From the NCBI GenBank assembly GCA_029907255.1, contig JARYMF010000003.1, positions 1-64,000 on the forward strand: a stretch of DNA of 64,000 nt. The letters run 5' to 3'. Origin of the DNA: Armatimonadota bacterium. Lineage in GTDB: Bacteria > Armatimonadota > UBA5829 > DTJY01. Numbering within the stretch: the first letter of the stretch is position 1; every line of letters begins with the position of its first letter. This document shows positions 15,993-24,570 of the stretch, one piece after another. A model generated the notes under the pieces. That model was not told the DNA's origin. It made no database searches and saw nothing but the letters and a program-made list of their open reading frames with translations. A program made the translations under genes and the position numbers.

Positions 15993-17528
15993 ATGGCTTA
16001 TTTACTGGGTATTGATATCGGAACAAGCGGGACTAAAACTCTCTTAATTGATGAGTCAGGACGTATAGTTTCATCAGCAACCGATTCTTATCCACTGAGT
16101 ACACCCAAACCCCTCTGGGCCGAACAAAACCCTGGGGACTGGTGGCATGCTACGATTTCAACCATCCGCAATGTTCTTATTGAATCAAAAGTTGATCCGG
16201 CTGAAATAAAAGCGATTGGGCTAACAGGACAAATGCATGGCGCAGTTTTTCTTGATGAGCGTAACCAAGTCATTCGACCTAGTATTCTCTGGTGCGATCA
16301 GCGAACTGAAGCCGAATGCAATTGGATAACCGAGGCAATCGGAAAGGAAAAGGTCGTCGAGCTTACAAGCAATCCGGTGCTTACTGGGTTTACTGCCGGA
16401 AAAATTATTTGGTTGAGAAATAATGAGCCGGAAAATTATGCAAAAGTTCGGAAAGTTTTGTTGCCGAAAGACTATATAAGGTTTAAGCTAACAGGGGAAT
16501 TCGCCAGCGATGTTTCGGATGCGTCCGGTACTTCGCTTTTCAATGTTAGGGAGCGAAAATGGGCGGATGAGATGCTTGATGGGATAGGGATTCCTCGTGA
16601 ATGGATGCCTAAGGTTTACGAATCGCCAGAGATTACTGGAGAAGTTACCGAGGAAGCCGCAGAGATGACTGGTCTTAATGCTGGAACACCTGTCGTAGGC
16701 GGTGGAGGTGACCAAGCTGCTGGCGCAGTCGGAAATGGTGTTGTGGAGACAGGCATAATATCTTCGACTGTTGGTACTTCAGGTGTTGTTTTCGCATTTG
16801 TCGACAAGCCTGTTGTAGACCCTGGACTAAGGGTGCACACATTTTGCCATGCTGTGCCAGGAAAATGGCATGTAATGGGTGTTATGTTATCCGCAGGGGG
16901 ATCATTACGGTGGTATAGAGACACTTTAGCGGATGTCGAGGTTGCCGAAGCAAGAAAAAGAGGCGTTGACCCTTATGATATCCTTTCAGAGGAAGTTGCA
17001 AGTGTGGAACCGGGATGTGAGGGATTAATTTTTCTGCCTTATCTGACCGGAGAGCGAACACCTTATGCAGACCCTAATGCGAGAGGAGCTTTCTTTGGAA
17101 TTACGCTTAGGCATACAAAACGCCATTTTGTAAGAGCTGTTTATGAAGGCGTGGCTTACGGACTTCGCGATTCTTTCGAAATTCTTCACGAAATGCAAGT
17201 ACCCATAAAACAAGTGCGCGCTTCTGGTGGCGGTGCTCGGAGTGCTGTATGGCGACAAATTCAAGCTGACATAACCGGCATGGAGCATGTAACGATCAAC
17301 GTAGATGAAGGTCCGGCATTTGGAGCAGCGCTTTTGGCGTCTGTTGGGATAGGAATCTATCCAAGTGTCGAAGAAGCTTGCCGAAGCACCATCAAGGTTG
17401 TCTCCTCAACACATCCAAATTTCAAAAACAAAGCACTTTATGACCGGTTCTATGCAGTTTACAGGGCGCTATATCCCGCATTGAAAGAGCAGTTTCGAAT
17501 TGTGTCTGAAATAGTTAAAACAGCGTGA
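15993..17528 (+). CDS. xylB: xylulokinase
   Basis: 511 residues of the FGGY carbohydrate kinase family. The enzyme phosphorylates D-xylulose to xylulose-5-phosphate, which enters the pentose phosphate pathway. Motifs are 'LLGIDIGTSGTKTLLID' (phosphate 1), 'LTGQMHGAVFLDE' (typical of XylB), 'WCDQRTEAECNWI', 'VVGGGGDQAAGAVGNG' and the second FGGY signature region 'FLPYLTGERTPYADPNARGAF', with 'VRASGGGARSAVW' for adenosine. Length is normal (about 500). AGGGGGT precedes the ATG. Neither xylose isomerase nor a xylose transporter is next to it. Confidence 0.93.
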   Translation: MAYLLGIDIGTSGTKTLLIDESGRIVSSATDSYPLSTPKPLWAEQNPGDWWHATISTIRNVLIESKVDPAEIKAIGLTGQMHGAVFLDERNQVIRPSILWCDQRTEAECNWITEAIGKEKVVELTSNPVLTGFTAGKIIWLRNNEPENYAKVRKVLLPKDYIRFKLTGEFASDVSDASGTSLFNVRERKWADEMLDGIGIPREWMPKVYESPEITGEVTEEAAEMTGLNAGTPVVGGGGDQAAGAVGNGVVETGIISSTVGTSGVVFAFVDKPVVDPGLRVHTFCHAVPGKWHVMGVMLSAGGSLRWYRDTLADVEVAEARKRGVDPYDILSEEVASVEPGCEGLIFLPYLTGERTPYADPNARGAFFGITLRHTKRHFVRAVYEGVAYGLRDSFEILHEMQVPIKQVRASGGGARSAVWRQIQADITGMEHVTINVDEGPAFGAALLASVGIGIYPSVEEACRSTIKVVSSTHPNFKNKALYDRFYAVYRALYPALKEQFRIVSEIVKTA

Positions 17529-17571
17529 GCTGTTGCATGCTCTTAATGTGAAGGCTCGGATATAGAAGCAA

Positions 17572-18522
17572 ATGGCTATTCTTGGCGTTGATATTGGTGG
17601 TACAAAAACAATAGTTGCAATTGCCGATGATACGTGTGAAATAATTGCCTTTTCGCGTATTTCAACACCTCGCGAACAGGGTCCACAAAAAGTTCTTTCT
17701 GACATTGAACATGCCCTGAAGAACCTTATTGCGCAGACAGGCAATACCCCAAGCAACATTCGAGCAATTGGTATTGGATGCGGCGGTCCACTTGATAGAG
17801 AAAAAGGCGTAATCTTGACTGCACCAAATCTTCCCGGGTGGGACAATCTTCCACTTGCAGAATACTTCCAGAGTGCCTTTTGTGTGCCTGTTTTTATTGA
17901 TAATGATGTCAACCTTATGGCGCTAGGAGAAGCGCGCCGAGGAGCAGGCGTTGGGGTAGATAACTTGGCTTATTTCAACATTGGCACTGGAATAGGCGGT
18001 GGAATCATTATTAATGGAAAGCTATATCGAGGTTGTGGCAATGCTGCGGAGTTCGGGCATCAAATAATTCTCCCAAATGGACCCAAATGCCTTTGCGGAA
18101 GATGGGGTTGCTTGGAAGCCTTAGCCTCTGGTACTTCAATTGCACGTCGAACACGAGAGTATCTAATGGAAAATTCGGATTCAAAGATTTTAAATTATGC
18201 TAAAGATATTGCTTCAGTAACGGCGGAAGATGTGGCGAAAGCTTCAAATGATGGTGATAAGCTTGCACTTCAAATTTGGCAGGAAACCGGTGAGTACATA
18301 GGTTTAGGTGTTTCGAATGTAATCAACATTCTCAACCCTAGGATGGTAATTATTGGCGGCGGGGTTATGAAGGTAGGCAATTTGCTTCTCCACCAAATCA
18401 AAGAAACAGTCCAAGCAAGGGCGATGAAGCAGCTAGTGGACGATGTTGTCATTGTAAAAGGAGCTCTTGAGGACCAGGCGGGGGTAATTGGCGCTCTTTA
18501 CCTTGCAAAAGAAGAAGAATAG
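17572..18522 (+). CDS. ROK family sugar kinase (glucokinase-like)
   Basis: 316 residues. The N-terminal 'LGVDIGGTKTIVAIAD' is the ATP phosphate-binding motif, 'FIDNDVNLMALGEAR' holds the catalytic Asp, and 'NIGTGIGGGIIING' is conserved in ROK kinases. 'GHQIILPNGPKCLCGRWGC' followed by 'LEA' carries the zinc-binding CxCGxxGCxE motif. There is no helix-turn-helix, so this is a kinase rather than a ROK repressor. Glucose, or another hexose such as N-acetylmannosamine, is the likely substrate. It is the last gene of the presumed nucleoside hydrolase-xylB operon, 43 bases after xylB, and is convergent with the methyltransferase gene. Confidence 0.9.
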   Translation: MAILGVDIGGTKTIVAIADDTCEIIAFSRISTPREQGPQKVLSDIEHALKNLIAQTGNTPSNIRAIGIGCGGPLDREKGVILTAPNLPGWDNLPLAEYFQSAFCVPVFIDNDVNLMALGEARRGAGVGVDNLAYFNIGTGIGGGIIINGKLYRGCGNAAEFGHQIILPNGPKCLCGRWGCLEALASGTSIARRTREYLMENSDSKILNYAKDIASVTAEDVAKASNDGDKLALQIWQETGEYIGLGVSNVINILNPRMVIIGGGVMKVGNLLLHQIKETVQARAMKQLVDDVVIVKGALEDQAGVIGALYLAKEEE

Positions 18523-18602
18523 GAAAGGTTTTTGCTGAAACAAGCCGGTTAAAAATCAATTTACCAAGAGGTTGCCTTCGCTTTTGCGTTTTGCCGCTTA
18601 AT

Positions 18603-19334
18603 TCATTGTTGATTAATCAACATCTTTTTGTCGACCACCATGGCAATTCTGCATGGCCCATGAAAATGAAGGCTTACATGCGGAAGCCCAGCCTCATGTG
18701 CAATATCCAATAGCTCTGTCGGAGAAAAGGCGCTACGGAATGATAGTTGCAGGTCGTATTTGCTAAGTTTATTTTTAATAAATAGCGCTCCTATATCGGC
18801 GGCAAGTATGCATAAAGTCCTTTTGCGAAGATCTGAGACGACGATACCTTGAAGCGCGATTTGGTTTGCAGAGTGGAGTAACAGGATAACGTCATCTTTG
18901 GATAGATGATGAATAATTTGTGAACATGTGATAAAGTCAAAAGAGCCTTCCTTGAAAGGCAACTGAAGTATATCTTGTTGGTAAATTGCAATTTCTGGGT
19001 ATGAGCGGACATACTGGCGAGCAAGTTCGACAACAATGGGGTTTTTGTCCACAGCCGTGATGCATACTGCGATTCCTTGGCGCCTAGCCCACCGCACAAT
19101 TGACATTGGTATATCGGCAAGACCGGTGGCAAGATCTAGTATTCTAATTGGCTGTCTGGTGGGATAGGAGCTAATTAAGTGAGTTAGATGCCTCATAATA
19201 ACAGAAGTTCCACCAAGCCATTTGTTCCCAATTTTGACATCTCTTAGATAGCCCTCAATTTCTAAGCGCGTAGGTTTGAAGATATCGAAAGGGTCTCGTT
19301 CATTCAACGTTTGGTTTAAAAGTTTTGGTTTCAT
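18603..19334 (-). CDS. class I SAM-dependent methyltransferase
   Basis: About 243 residues from the ATG at 19334; a further 20 codons are open up to an ATG at 19394, but neither start has a convincing ribosome site. The Rossmann core shows 'IRILDLATGLADIPMSIV' (motif I), 'ITAVDKNPIVVELARQYV' and 'FDFITCSQIIHHLS'. The N-terminal 'LLNQTLNERDPFDIFKPTRL' followed by 'KWLGG' resembles a subgroup often found next to type III polyketide synthases, although none is here. Substrate unknown. It is flanked convergently by the ROK kinase gene and stands alone on the minus strand. Confidence 0.8.
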   Translation of the reverse strand: MKPKLLNQTLNERDPFDIFKPTRLEIEGYLRDVKIGNKWLGGTSVIMRHLTHLISSYPTRQPIRILDLATGLADIPMSIVRWARRQGIAVCITAVDKNPIVVELARQYVRSYPEIAIYQQDILQLPFKEGSFDFITCSQIIHHLSKDDVILLLHSANQIALQGIVVSDLRKRTLCILAADIGALFIKNKLSKYDLQLSFRSAFSPTELLDIAHEAGLPHVSLHFHGPCRIAMVVDKKMLINQQ

Positions 19335-19553
19335 ATGAATTTTCGACGTTTTCCGCAAGCAACAGCTTAAACTCTCAAAAATGCACAGCCTCATAGCAAG
19401 TTGAAAGACGTCTGCCTATGAGGAATCATCATCTAGATTCCCCTTAGTAAAAGCCGAGAAAACATTATTTGAGTATTGATTAAGGTTCCATTCTTGATAT
19501 CTTGCCTTCTATAAATTAAAATTGCATGAGCATGATTAGATAAGGAGATTGCG

Positions 19554-20684
19554 ATGATAATTGGAACGCCAAAAGAGATAAAAGACAACGAGTATCGCGT
19601 GGCTCTTGTGCCGGCTGGGGTGGAGCAGTTAGTTGAAATGGGCCACAAAGTGCTTATTGAACGTGATGCTGGCCAAGGGACGGGCATTACCGATGATGAA
19701 TATCGAAAAGCTGGAGCTGAAATAGTTGACTCAGCTACTGAAGTGTGGAGCCGAGCGGATTTTATTGTCAAAGTAAAAGAGCCACTTCCTCAGGAATTTC
19801 CGATGATTAAACAAGGGCAGATAATTTTTACGTATTTTCACTTCGCTGCAGATAAGAATTTAACGCTTGCAATGGTAAGGAGTGGCGCAATCTGCATGGC
19901 GTATGAGACAATCCAACTGCCTGACGGTTCGCTACCACTCCTTACGCCGATGAGCGAAATTGCCGGCCGCATGGCGGTTCTGGAGGGCGCGAAGTATTTG
20001 GAGCGACCAATGCTTGGTCGTGGTATCCTTCTCTCCGGCGTTCCTGGCGTTGAACCTGCACATGTGGTTATCCTTGGCGGTGGCATAGTTGGAGCAAACG
20101 CAGCCAAGATTGCCGCTGGAATTGGTGCGAATGTTACTATTTTGGACGTAGATCTCGAGCGCCTGCGATATCTTGATGACGTCATGCCTAGAAACGTAAC
20201 AACGCTTCATTCTAACCGCTATACAATTCGGGAGAAACTAAAGCAGGCAGATCTTTTAATCGGGGCTGTTTTATTAAGAGGCGCGCGAGCGCCGATATTG
20301 GTAACGCGGTCAATGCTCAAGCTAATGAAACCTGGTGCAGTAATCGTAGATGTTGCAGTTGATCAAGGTGGATGCGTTGAAACTATTCGCCCAACCACTC
20401 ACAGCAATCCAACTTACGTTGTTGACGGAATTGTTCACTATGGGGTCACAAACATGCCTGGTGCGGTGGCTGGGACTTCAACTTATGCTCTTACAAATGA
20501 GACACTGCCTTATGTAGTCAAGCTTGCGAATTTGGGTTATCCAAAGGCACTGCTGGAAGATTCAGCGCTTAGAGCTGGCCTAAATATCGCTTTTGGTAAA
20601 GTTGTTCTAAAGCCAATTGCTGAACAGTATAACTTGCCTTACATGCCTGCTGAGGAGGTGCTAGGCGAAATTAAAAGCGCTTAA
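19554..20684 (+). CDS. ald: alanine dehydrogenase
   Basis: 376 residues. The enzyme interconverts L-alanine and pyruvate plus ammonia with NAD. The N-terminus 'MIIGTPKEIKDNEYRVALVP' is highly characteristic. 'VLIERDAGQGTGITDDEY', 'FTYFHFAAD' with the catalytic His, the NAD-binding 'VVILGGGIVGANAAKIAAG' and the late 'VDQGGCVETIRPTTHSNPTY' all match the family. Length is normal (about 370). AAGGAGATTGCG precedes the ATG. It is probably monocistronic and supports nitrogen release from alanine, or NADH recycling. Confidence 0.97.
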   Translation: MIIGTPKEIKDNEYRVALVPAGVEQLVEMGHKVLIERDAGQGTGITDDEYRKAGAEIVDSATEVWSRADFIVKVKEPLPQEFPMIKQGQIIFTYFHFAADKNLTLAMVRSGAICMAYETIQLPDGSLPLLTPMSEIAGRMAVLEGAKYLERPMLGRGILLSGVPGVEPAHVVILGGGIVGANAAKIAAGIGANVTILDVDLERLRYLDDVMPRNVTTLHSNRYTIREKLKQADLLIGAVLLRGARAPILVTRSMLKLMKPGAVIVDVAVDQGGCVETIRPTTHSNPTYVVDGIVHYGVTNMPGAVAGTSTYALTNETLPYVVKLANLGYPKALLEDSALRAGLNIAFGKVVLKPIAEQYNLPYMPAEEVLGEIKSA

Positions 20685-20722
20685 TTTTTTAAGGTAATTT
20701 AAAATAGTCAAGCGGGGAAATG

Positions 20723-21682
20723 TTATTCTGCGTCTTGAATTTCAATTAAATCATCTAAATCGCCGGAAGCATACTTTCCTAATTCGCAAATTCCTTTGAA
20801 AGAACATTTGAGACAGCAGTGTAGATTGCAAGTTGGTGGAAAGTCGTCCATTACTGCGATATTACGCGCAGAATCTTGAAGAGAGCTCACCATAGCTTCG
20901 AAGCTTTGTTTGAGATATGCTTTTGTATCTTCTATCTCCTCAAAGCTAACTGTGTTTTCTAAACAATGGAAATCTGGGTGGAGACGGGTAGGGCATACAG
21001 CTATATTCTCAATTGGTGCATTCCACGTTGAAGACGTATACATCGCATAACATGCAAGTTGCCTGCTTTCATATGGGGAAGCACTGCCAGTCTTCCAATC
21101 GTAAACAAGAATGCGTTTGCCATCTTTGAGCGCAAAGTCGAACTTAACATACATGAGAATTCCGTCCATGTAAAAACTTGCATTCTTATCTATCGGAAGC
21201 CATCTATCAGCGGGAGTCTGGTTGATTTTCTCTAGGATTTCTGATTCAGCGAAGTTTGTAATGCTGGTGAGTGCTTTGTTTTTAAGCCTTTCTTTTGTTG
21301 CGTTGTTGACTTCAAGATTATAATAATGCTCGAAAAGATTGGGATATACATCTGGTGGATTTTTGCGCCAAAGTTGATTACGTGAACCCTGCCAGCCTTG
21401 CCTTAGCCTACGCATAATTTCTGCGCGGGCATCTTCTACATTGACGATTTTGCCTTCCCGTGATTGTTCCAACATCCATTGAATAGTTTGATGCACGACA
21501 TCACCAATCCACATATCAAGGCTTTTAATGAACTTCATTTCATATGCAAGTTTTGCTTCTTCGGGTGCATCTTCATAGATGCCTAAGGGTGCGAGGTAGA
21601 AAGTATAGTAGTAACGCCTTGGGCATTCCTCAAACATTCTAGCGCGTGACAGCGACCAACTTAGAACTTTTGTTCCACCCAT
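20723..21682 (-). CDS. RecB/Cas4-like PD-(D/E)XK nuclease with Fe-S cluster cysteines
   Basis: 319 residues. The N-terminal 'LSWSLSRARMFEECPRRYYY' has the typical AddB/Cas4 entry motif including Cys20. The nuclease core is 'VKFDFALKDGKRILVYDWKTG', with the D...D-x-K triad. Three or four C-terminal cysteines ('CNLHCCLKCSFKGIC', about residues 285-299) complete a probable 4Fe-4S site with Cys20. Such proteins are 5'-3' exonucleases in repair or CRISPR adaptation. No CRISPR array, other cas gene or RecB-type helicase is in the window, so it is a stand-alone PDDEXK_1 family protein. No clear ribosome site is seen before the ATG. Confidence 0.85.
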   Translation of the reverse strand: MGGTKVLSWSLSRARMFEECPRRYYYTFYLAPLGIYEDAPEEAKLAYEMKFIKSLDMWIGDVVHQTIQWMLEQSREGKIVNVEDARAEIMRRLRQGWQGSRNQLWRKNPPDVYPNLFEHYYNLEVNNATKERLKNKALTSITNFAESEILEKINQTPADRWLPIDKNASFYMDGILMYVKFDFALKDGKRILVYDWKTGSASPYESRQLACYAMYTSSTWNAPIENIAVCPTRLHPDFHCLENTVSFEEIEDTKAYLKQSFEAMVSSLQDSARNIAVMDDFPPTCNLHCCLKCSFKGICELGKYASGDLDDLIEIQDAE

Positions 21683-21770
21683 AATGGTTTCTATTTAAGC
21701 GTTTTTACCCTATTTATACAAGCAGGAAGGCGTTTCCTACAGATGAAACTATGTTTTCTAATTTGTTTGG

Positions 21771-21814
21771 CACAATAAAGCCTGGGTTGTTACCCCCAGG
21801 CTATTGTGTTGAAG
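21771..21814 (-). terminator. hairpin terminator downstream of the superoxide dismutase gene
   Basis: AGCCTGGG pairs with CCCAGGCT, and the outer arms CACAAT/ATTGTG also pair after a 2-base bulge. On the minus strand the inner stem is followed by TTTATTG. It lies 37 bases past the sod stop and fits an intrinsic terminator. Confidence 0.7.
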
Positions 21815-21850
21815 CAATGTTTTTATGATATCGGCTTGTTGCTAAGGCGA

Positions 21851-22585
21851 TTACCGAACTTCTGCCATTGCAGAGGCTTTTGCCATGCGCAGGCGTTCTG
21901 CGACGTTGTCCCAATTGACAAGGTGTTCGATAAATGCTTTTGTCCATTCAGGACGCTTGTTTTGATATTGAAGATAATAAGCATGTTCCCAAGCATCGCA
22001 GACAAGAAGCGGAACCACACCCCATTGTGTTCGATTCTCGTGCTTTTCTGCGCCAAGTATCACAAGTTTGTCGAACATGGGATTATATGCAAGTATAGTC
22101 CAGCCAGAGCCTTGGATAGCATTGTTGGTGGCAGAAAACAGGTTCTTGAACGCTTCGAAGTTGCCAAAATTAGCGTTAATGGCATCAGCTAGGATGCCAT
22201 CTGGCATTCCTCCACCGTTGGGCTTCATGTTTGTCCAAAATATCGAATGAAGGATGTGGCCTGACCCGTGGAACGCAAGGTCATTAACTAGGCAATTAAT
22301 ATTGGAGAAATCACCTGATTTAAGCATTGACTGGATTTTTTCTTCGGCTGCGTTTAGCCCTGCAACGTATGCTGCATGATGCTTATCATGATGAAGGCGG
22401 AGCAATTCCTCGCTATAGTATGGTTCGAGGGCATTGTAATCATAGGGCAGTGGTGGCAGTTCATGTGCCATTGGTTTTATTCCTCCTTTAAGTTTAATAG
22501 ACTTGGATGCAAACAGTTCTGGGATAATCAAAATCAGGGAAGATAAACTACAACTCGCTAGTAAGAGGAAATTGCGCCTGTTCAT
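21851..22585 (-). CDS. sodA: Fe/Mn superoxide dismutase, possibly exported
   Basis: The enzyme core is a complete Fe/Mn superoxide dismutase. Metal ligands lie in 'LRLHHDKHHAAYV', 'GSGHILHSIFW' and 'CDAWEHAYYLQY', with the conserved 'GGGMPDG' and 'GSGWTILAYNP'. There are two credible starts. The ATG at 22471 follows a strong AAAGGAGG and gives the usual 206-residue cytoplasmic enzyme. The ATG at 22585 adds a leader 'MNRRNFLLLASCSLSSLILI' with a twin-arginine-like RR and a hydrophobic core, and also has GGGAAG upstream. The longer form would be exported or membrane-attached. Reported here with the longer start. Confidence 0.92.
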   Translation of the reverse strand: MNRRNFLLLASCSLSSLILIIPELFASKSIKLKGGIKPMAHELPPLPYDYNALEPYYSEELLRLHHDKHHAAYVAGLNAAEEKIQSMLKSGDFSNINCLVNDLAFHGSGHILHSIFWTNMKPNGGGMPDGILADAINANFGNFEAFKNLFSATNNAIQGSGWTILAYNPMFDKLVILGAEKHENRTQWGVVPLLVCDAWEHAYYLQYQNKRPEWTKAFIEHLVNWDNVAERLRMAKASAMAEVR

Positions 22586-22796
22586 TCTCCCAACTTCCCG
22601 CAACTGTTCGCCCAATTTATAGTTTGCATATACCCATGGGTAATGAAATCGAAACCGCGTAAGCCCGATTGTTTTTTAGGAGTTGTGTTTTCAATAGCTT
22701 TGTAGCGATTGCTTCAAAGTTGAGCGTTTCAAAAATAGGGGGAAATGCCTTGCCAGCTAATTAAGGGCTTGAATTGCAAGTTTCCTTTGCATAAGT

Positions 22797-24521
22797 TTAA
22801 TCAATATAGAAAGCGTATAATCTCACTTTTTCTGCGCCCCAAGTTGAATCAAACGTTGCGCGTATACCTGTTGCAGGGATTCCTATATCAAGGCGAACCA
22901 TACGCTGGTAGTTACCTTTCACGTTGCGCCATAGTTTCCAGCCATTTTGCGTTTTTACTTCAATACGAAAGTCTTTCACCATTTCTTCTGGTATACATCG
23001 CAGCTGGTTGTCTCGTTGGTGATAGCTCATCTGAATAATCTTCGAAAGTGCACTGTCAAATATTAAGGTCGCGCTTGAAACCATCTGTTGCATTTGCCAA
23101 GTATATTCAACGCTGTCTCCAATGCGCCCATCCCATGCGTGCTGGATATCACCTACCGGACGATTGATTCCATCTCTTAGAGGTTCTGGGTCACCATATG
23201 ATGCCTTAAGTGTAGATTTCTTTGTCAGCTCGGAAAACTTTTGCTTTACCCATGGGAGATAGCAGTCCTGGCGTAGTAGAGACTGCTGAAGCTCTTCTAT
23301 ATGCGCATTGACTTCTCGTGGAGTTAACCCTTTTTTAACCGCAATCGCGGCTGCTGTGCCGACAGCTTGCCCCATCACTGAGGCTGTCCCCATTACCCGT
23401 GTTGAACTCATGGCTGCATGTGTCATTCCAGCGCATCGCCCTGCAAACATAAGGTTTTCGATGTTTTTCGAATATAGGGAACGGTAAGGTATTCCATATG
23501 GTGAAGGAGCAGGGTGGAATATTGTCGGCTTGCCTTTCCACCAAAAGCCACCTGGGTGGTGGTCGTCCATTGTCCAACCGCCATATGCTACTATATCCGG
23601 GAAGCGTCCTTCTGCTTCGATGTCATTTTGGGTAAGCATATGGTCGGCAATATAGCGGCGACTTTCGCGTTTGCCAGGAAGGAATTGGACCCATTCAAGC
23701 ACCCAATTTTCTGCACCATGGTCGCCATGATTCTTAAGATGATCCCACATTCCATAAACAATCTTTAGGAGTTCATCTCGTATTTTCTCAGTGTCATATA
23801 TGCTATCGTTCTCGCCGCCAAGCTCTAGCCACCAATAACCCATCTCAAGCCACCCATGATGGCGGTAAGGCAAGTCATCGTCAGATGGGAAGTCATAGGC
23901 CCAACTGGGTGGTTCGAAATGCTGGGGCGAGCCCGTGTCCCTTGCTTGAAAGAGGAGTGTCATGCCCATAGTCTTGCGGTCAGCAACTTCAGGCTCGATG
24001 GATTCGTTGTATTCGCTCTTTGCTTCACGCCCTACGCGATATTCAGCCCCTGTTAACGGGGCAAGAATTGCATCTCCTGAGCAATCAGCGAAAATTTTGG
24101 CTTCTATTGTATGATAAGTTTGCGTTGTTGTTTGCCATCCGGTAATAGACTTAATTCTTGTGCCATCCATTTTTGCGTCAAGGCAAGAACAGTTTAGATA
24201 GTACTGCAAGTTTGGCTCAAGCATTACCTTTTCATAGAGGATTGTGTCCCAAATGGAAAAACTTCTTTGCGGATTACGGCGAAGGTTTTCGAGCCTCAGC
24301 TCTTCGAGGATGCCTGTTTCTCGCATGTTTGGTATTTTGCCATGGCGGTCTGCTCCGCAAATATGAACTCTTATTTCGCTTGAAGAGTTACCACCGAAGA
24401 CTGGGCGGTCTTGCATGATAGCCACCTTAATACCTTGTCGGGCAGCAGCAATGGCAGCGCAAATACCCGCCATTCCACCGCCTACAACACAAAAATCAAC
24501 CTTGTGGGTCAGCTTTTTCAT
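22797..24521 (-). CDS. FAD-dependent oxidoreductase
   Basis: 574 residues from the ATG at 24521, which follows GTGGAGGCGAGCT. The dinucleotide motif 'VDFCVVGGGMAGICAAIAAA' and 'PVFGGNSSSEIR' place it in the FAD_oxidored (PF12831) group, common in carbohydrate loci of Planctomycetes, Verrucomicrobia and relatives. 'MFAGRCAGMTHAAMSSTRV' and 'MGQAVGTAAAIAVKKG' are the conserved C-terminal FAD contacts. A C-terminal beta-sandwich-like tail of about 130 residues follows ('GDSVEYTWQMQQMVSS'). No signal peptide. It is the last gene of the isomerase-acetyltransferase-sulfatase unit. Oxidation of a sugar or sugar acid is likely, but the substrate is not known. Confidence 0.85.
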   Translation of the reverse strand: MKKLTHKVDFCVVGGGMAGICAAIAAARQGIKVAIMQDRPVFGGNSSSEIRVHICGADRHGKIPNMRETGILEELRLENLRRNPQRSFSIWDTILYEKVMLEPNLQYYLNCSCLDAKMDGTRIKSITGWQTTTQTYHTIEAKIFADCSGDAILAPLTGAEYRVGREAKSEYNESIEPEVADRKTMGMTLLFQARDTGSPQHFEPPSWAYDFPSDDDLPYRHHGWLEMGYWWLELGGENDSIYDTEKIRDELLKIVYGMWDHLKNHGDHGAENWVLEWVQFLPGKRESRRYIADHMLTQNDIEAEGRFPDIVAYGGWTMDDHHPGGFWWKGKPTIFHPAPSPYGIPYRSLYSKNIENLMFAGRCAGMTHAAMSSTRVMGTASVMGQAVGTAAAIAVKKGLTPREVNAHIEELQQSLLRQDCYLPWVKQKFSELTKKSTLKASYGDPEPLRDGINRPVGDIQHAWDGRIGDSVEYTWQMQQMVSSATLIFDSALSKIIQMSYHQRDNQLRCIPEEMVKDFRIEVKTQNGWKLWRNVKGNYQRMVRLDIGIPATGIRATFDSTWGAEKVRLYAFYID

Positions 24522-24570
24522 AGCTCGCCTCCACATAAATTAACGTATTGTTTCAGTTAAGAATGATTGA

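Noticed and set aside
20723-21682. Cas4-like nuclease as part of a CRISPR system
   Set aside because: No repeats or other cas genes are in the window; the protein fits the general PDDEXK_1 Fe-S group.
22631-22642. 12-bp palindrome TACCCATGGGTA upstream of the superoxide dismutase gene
   Set aside because: One or two such palindromes are expected by chance in the intergenic DNA, and no clear promoter boxes fix its position.
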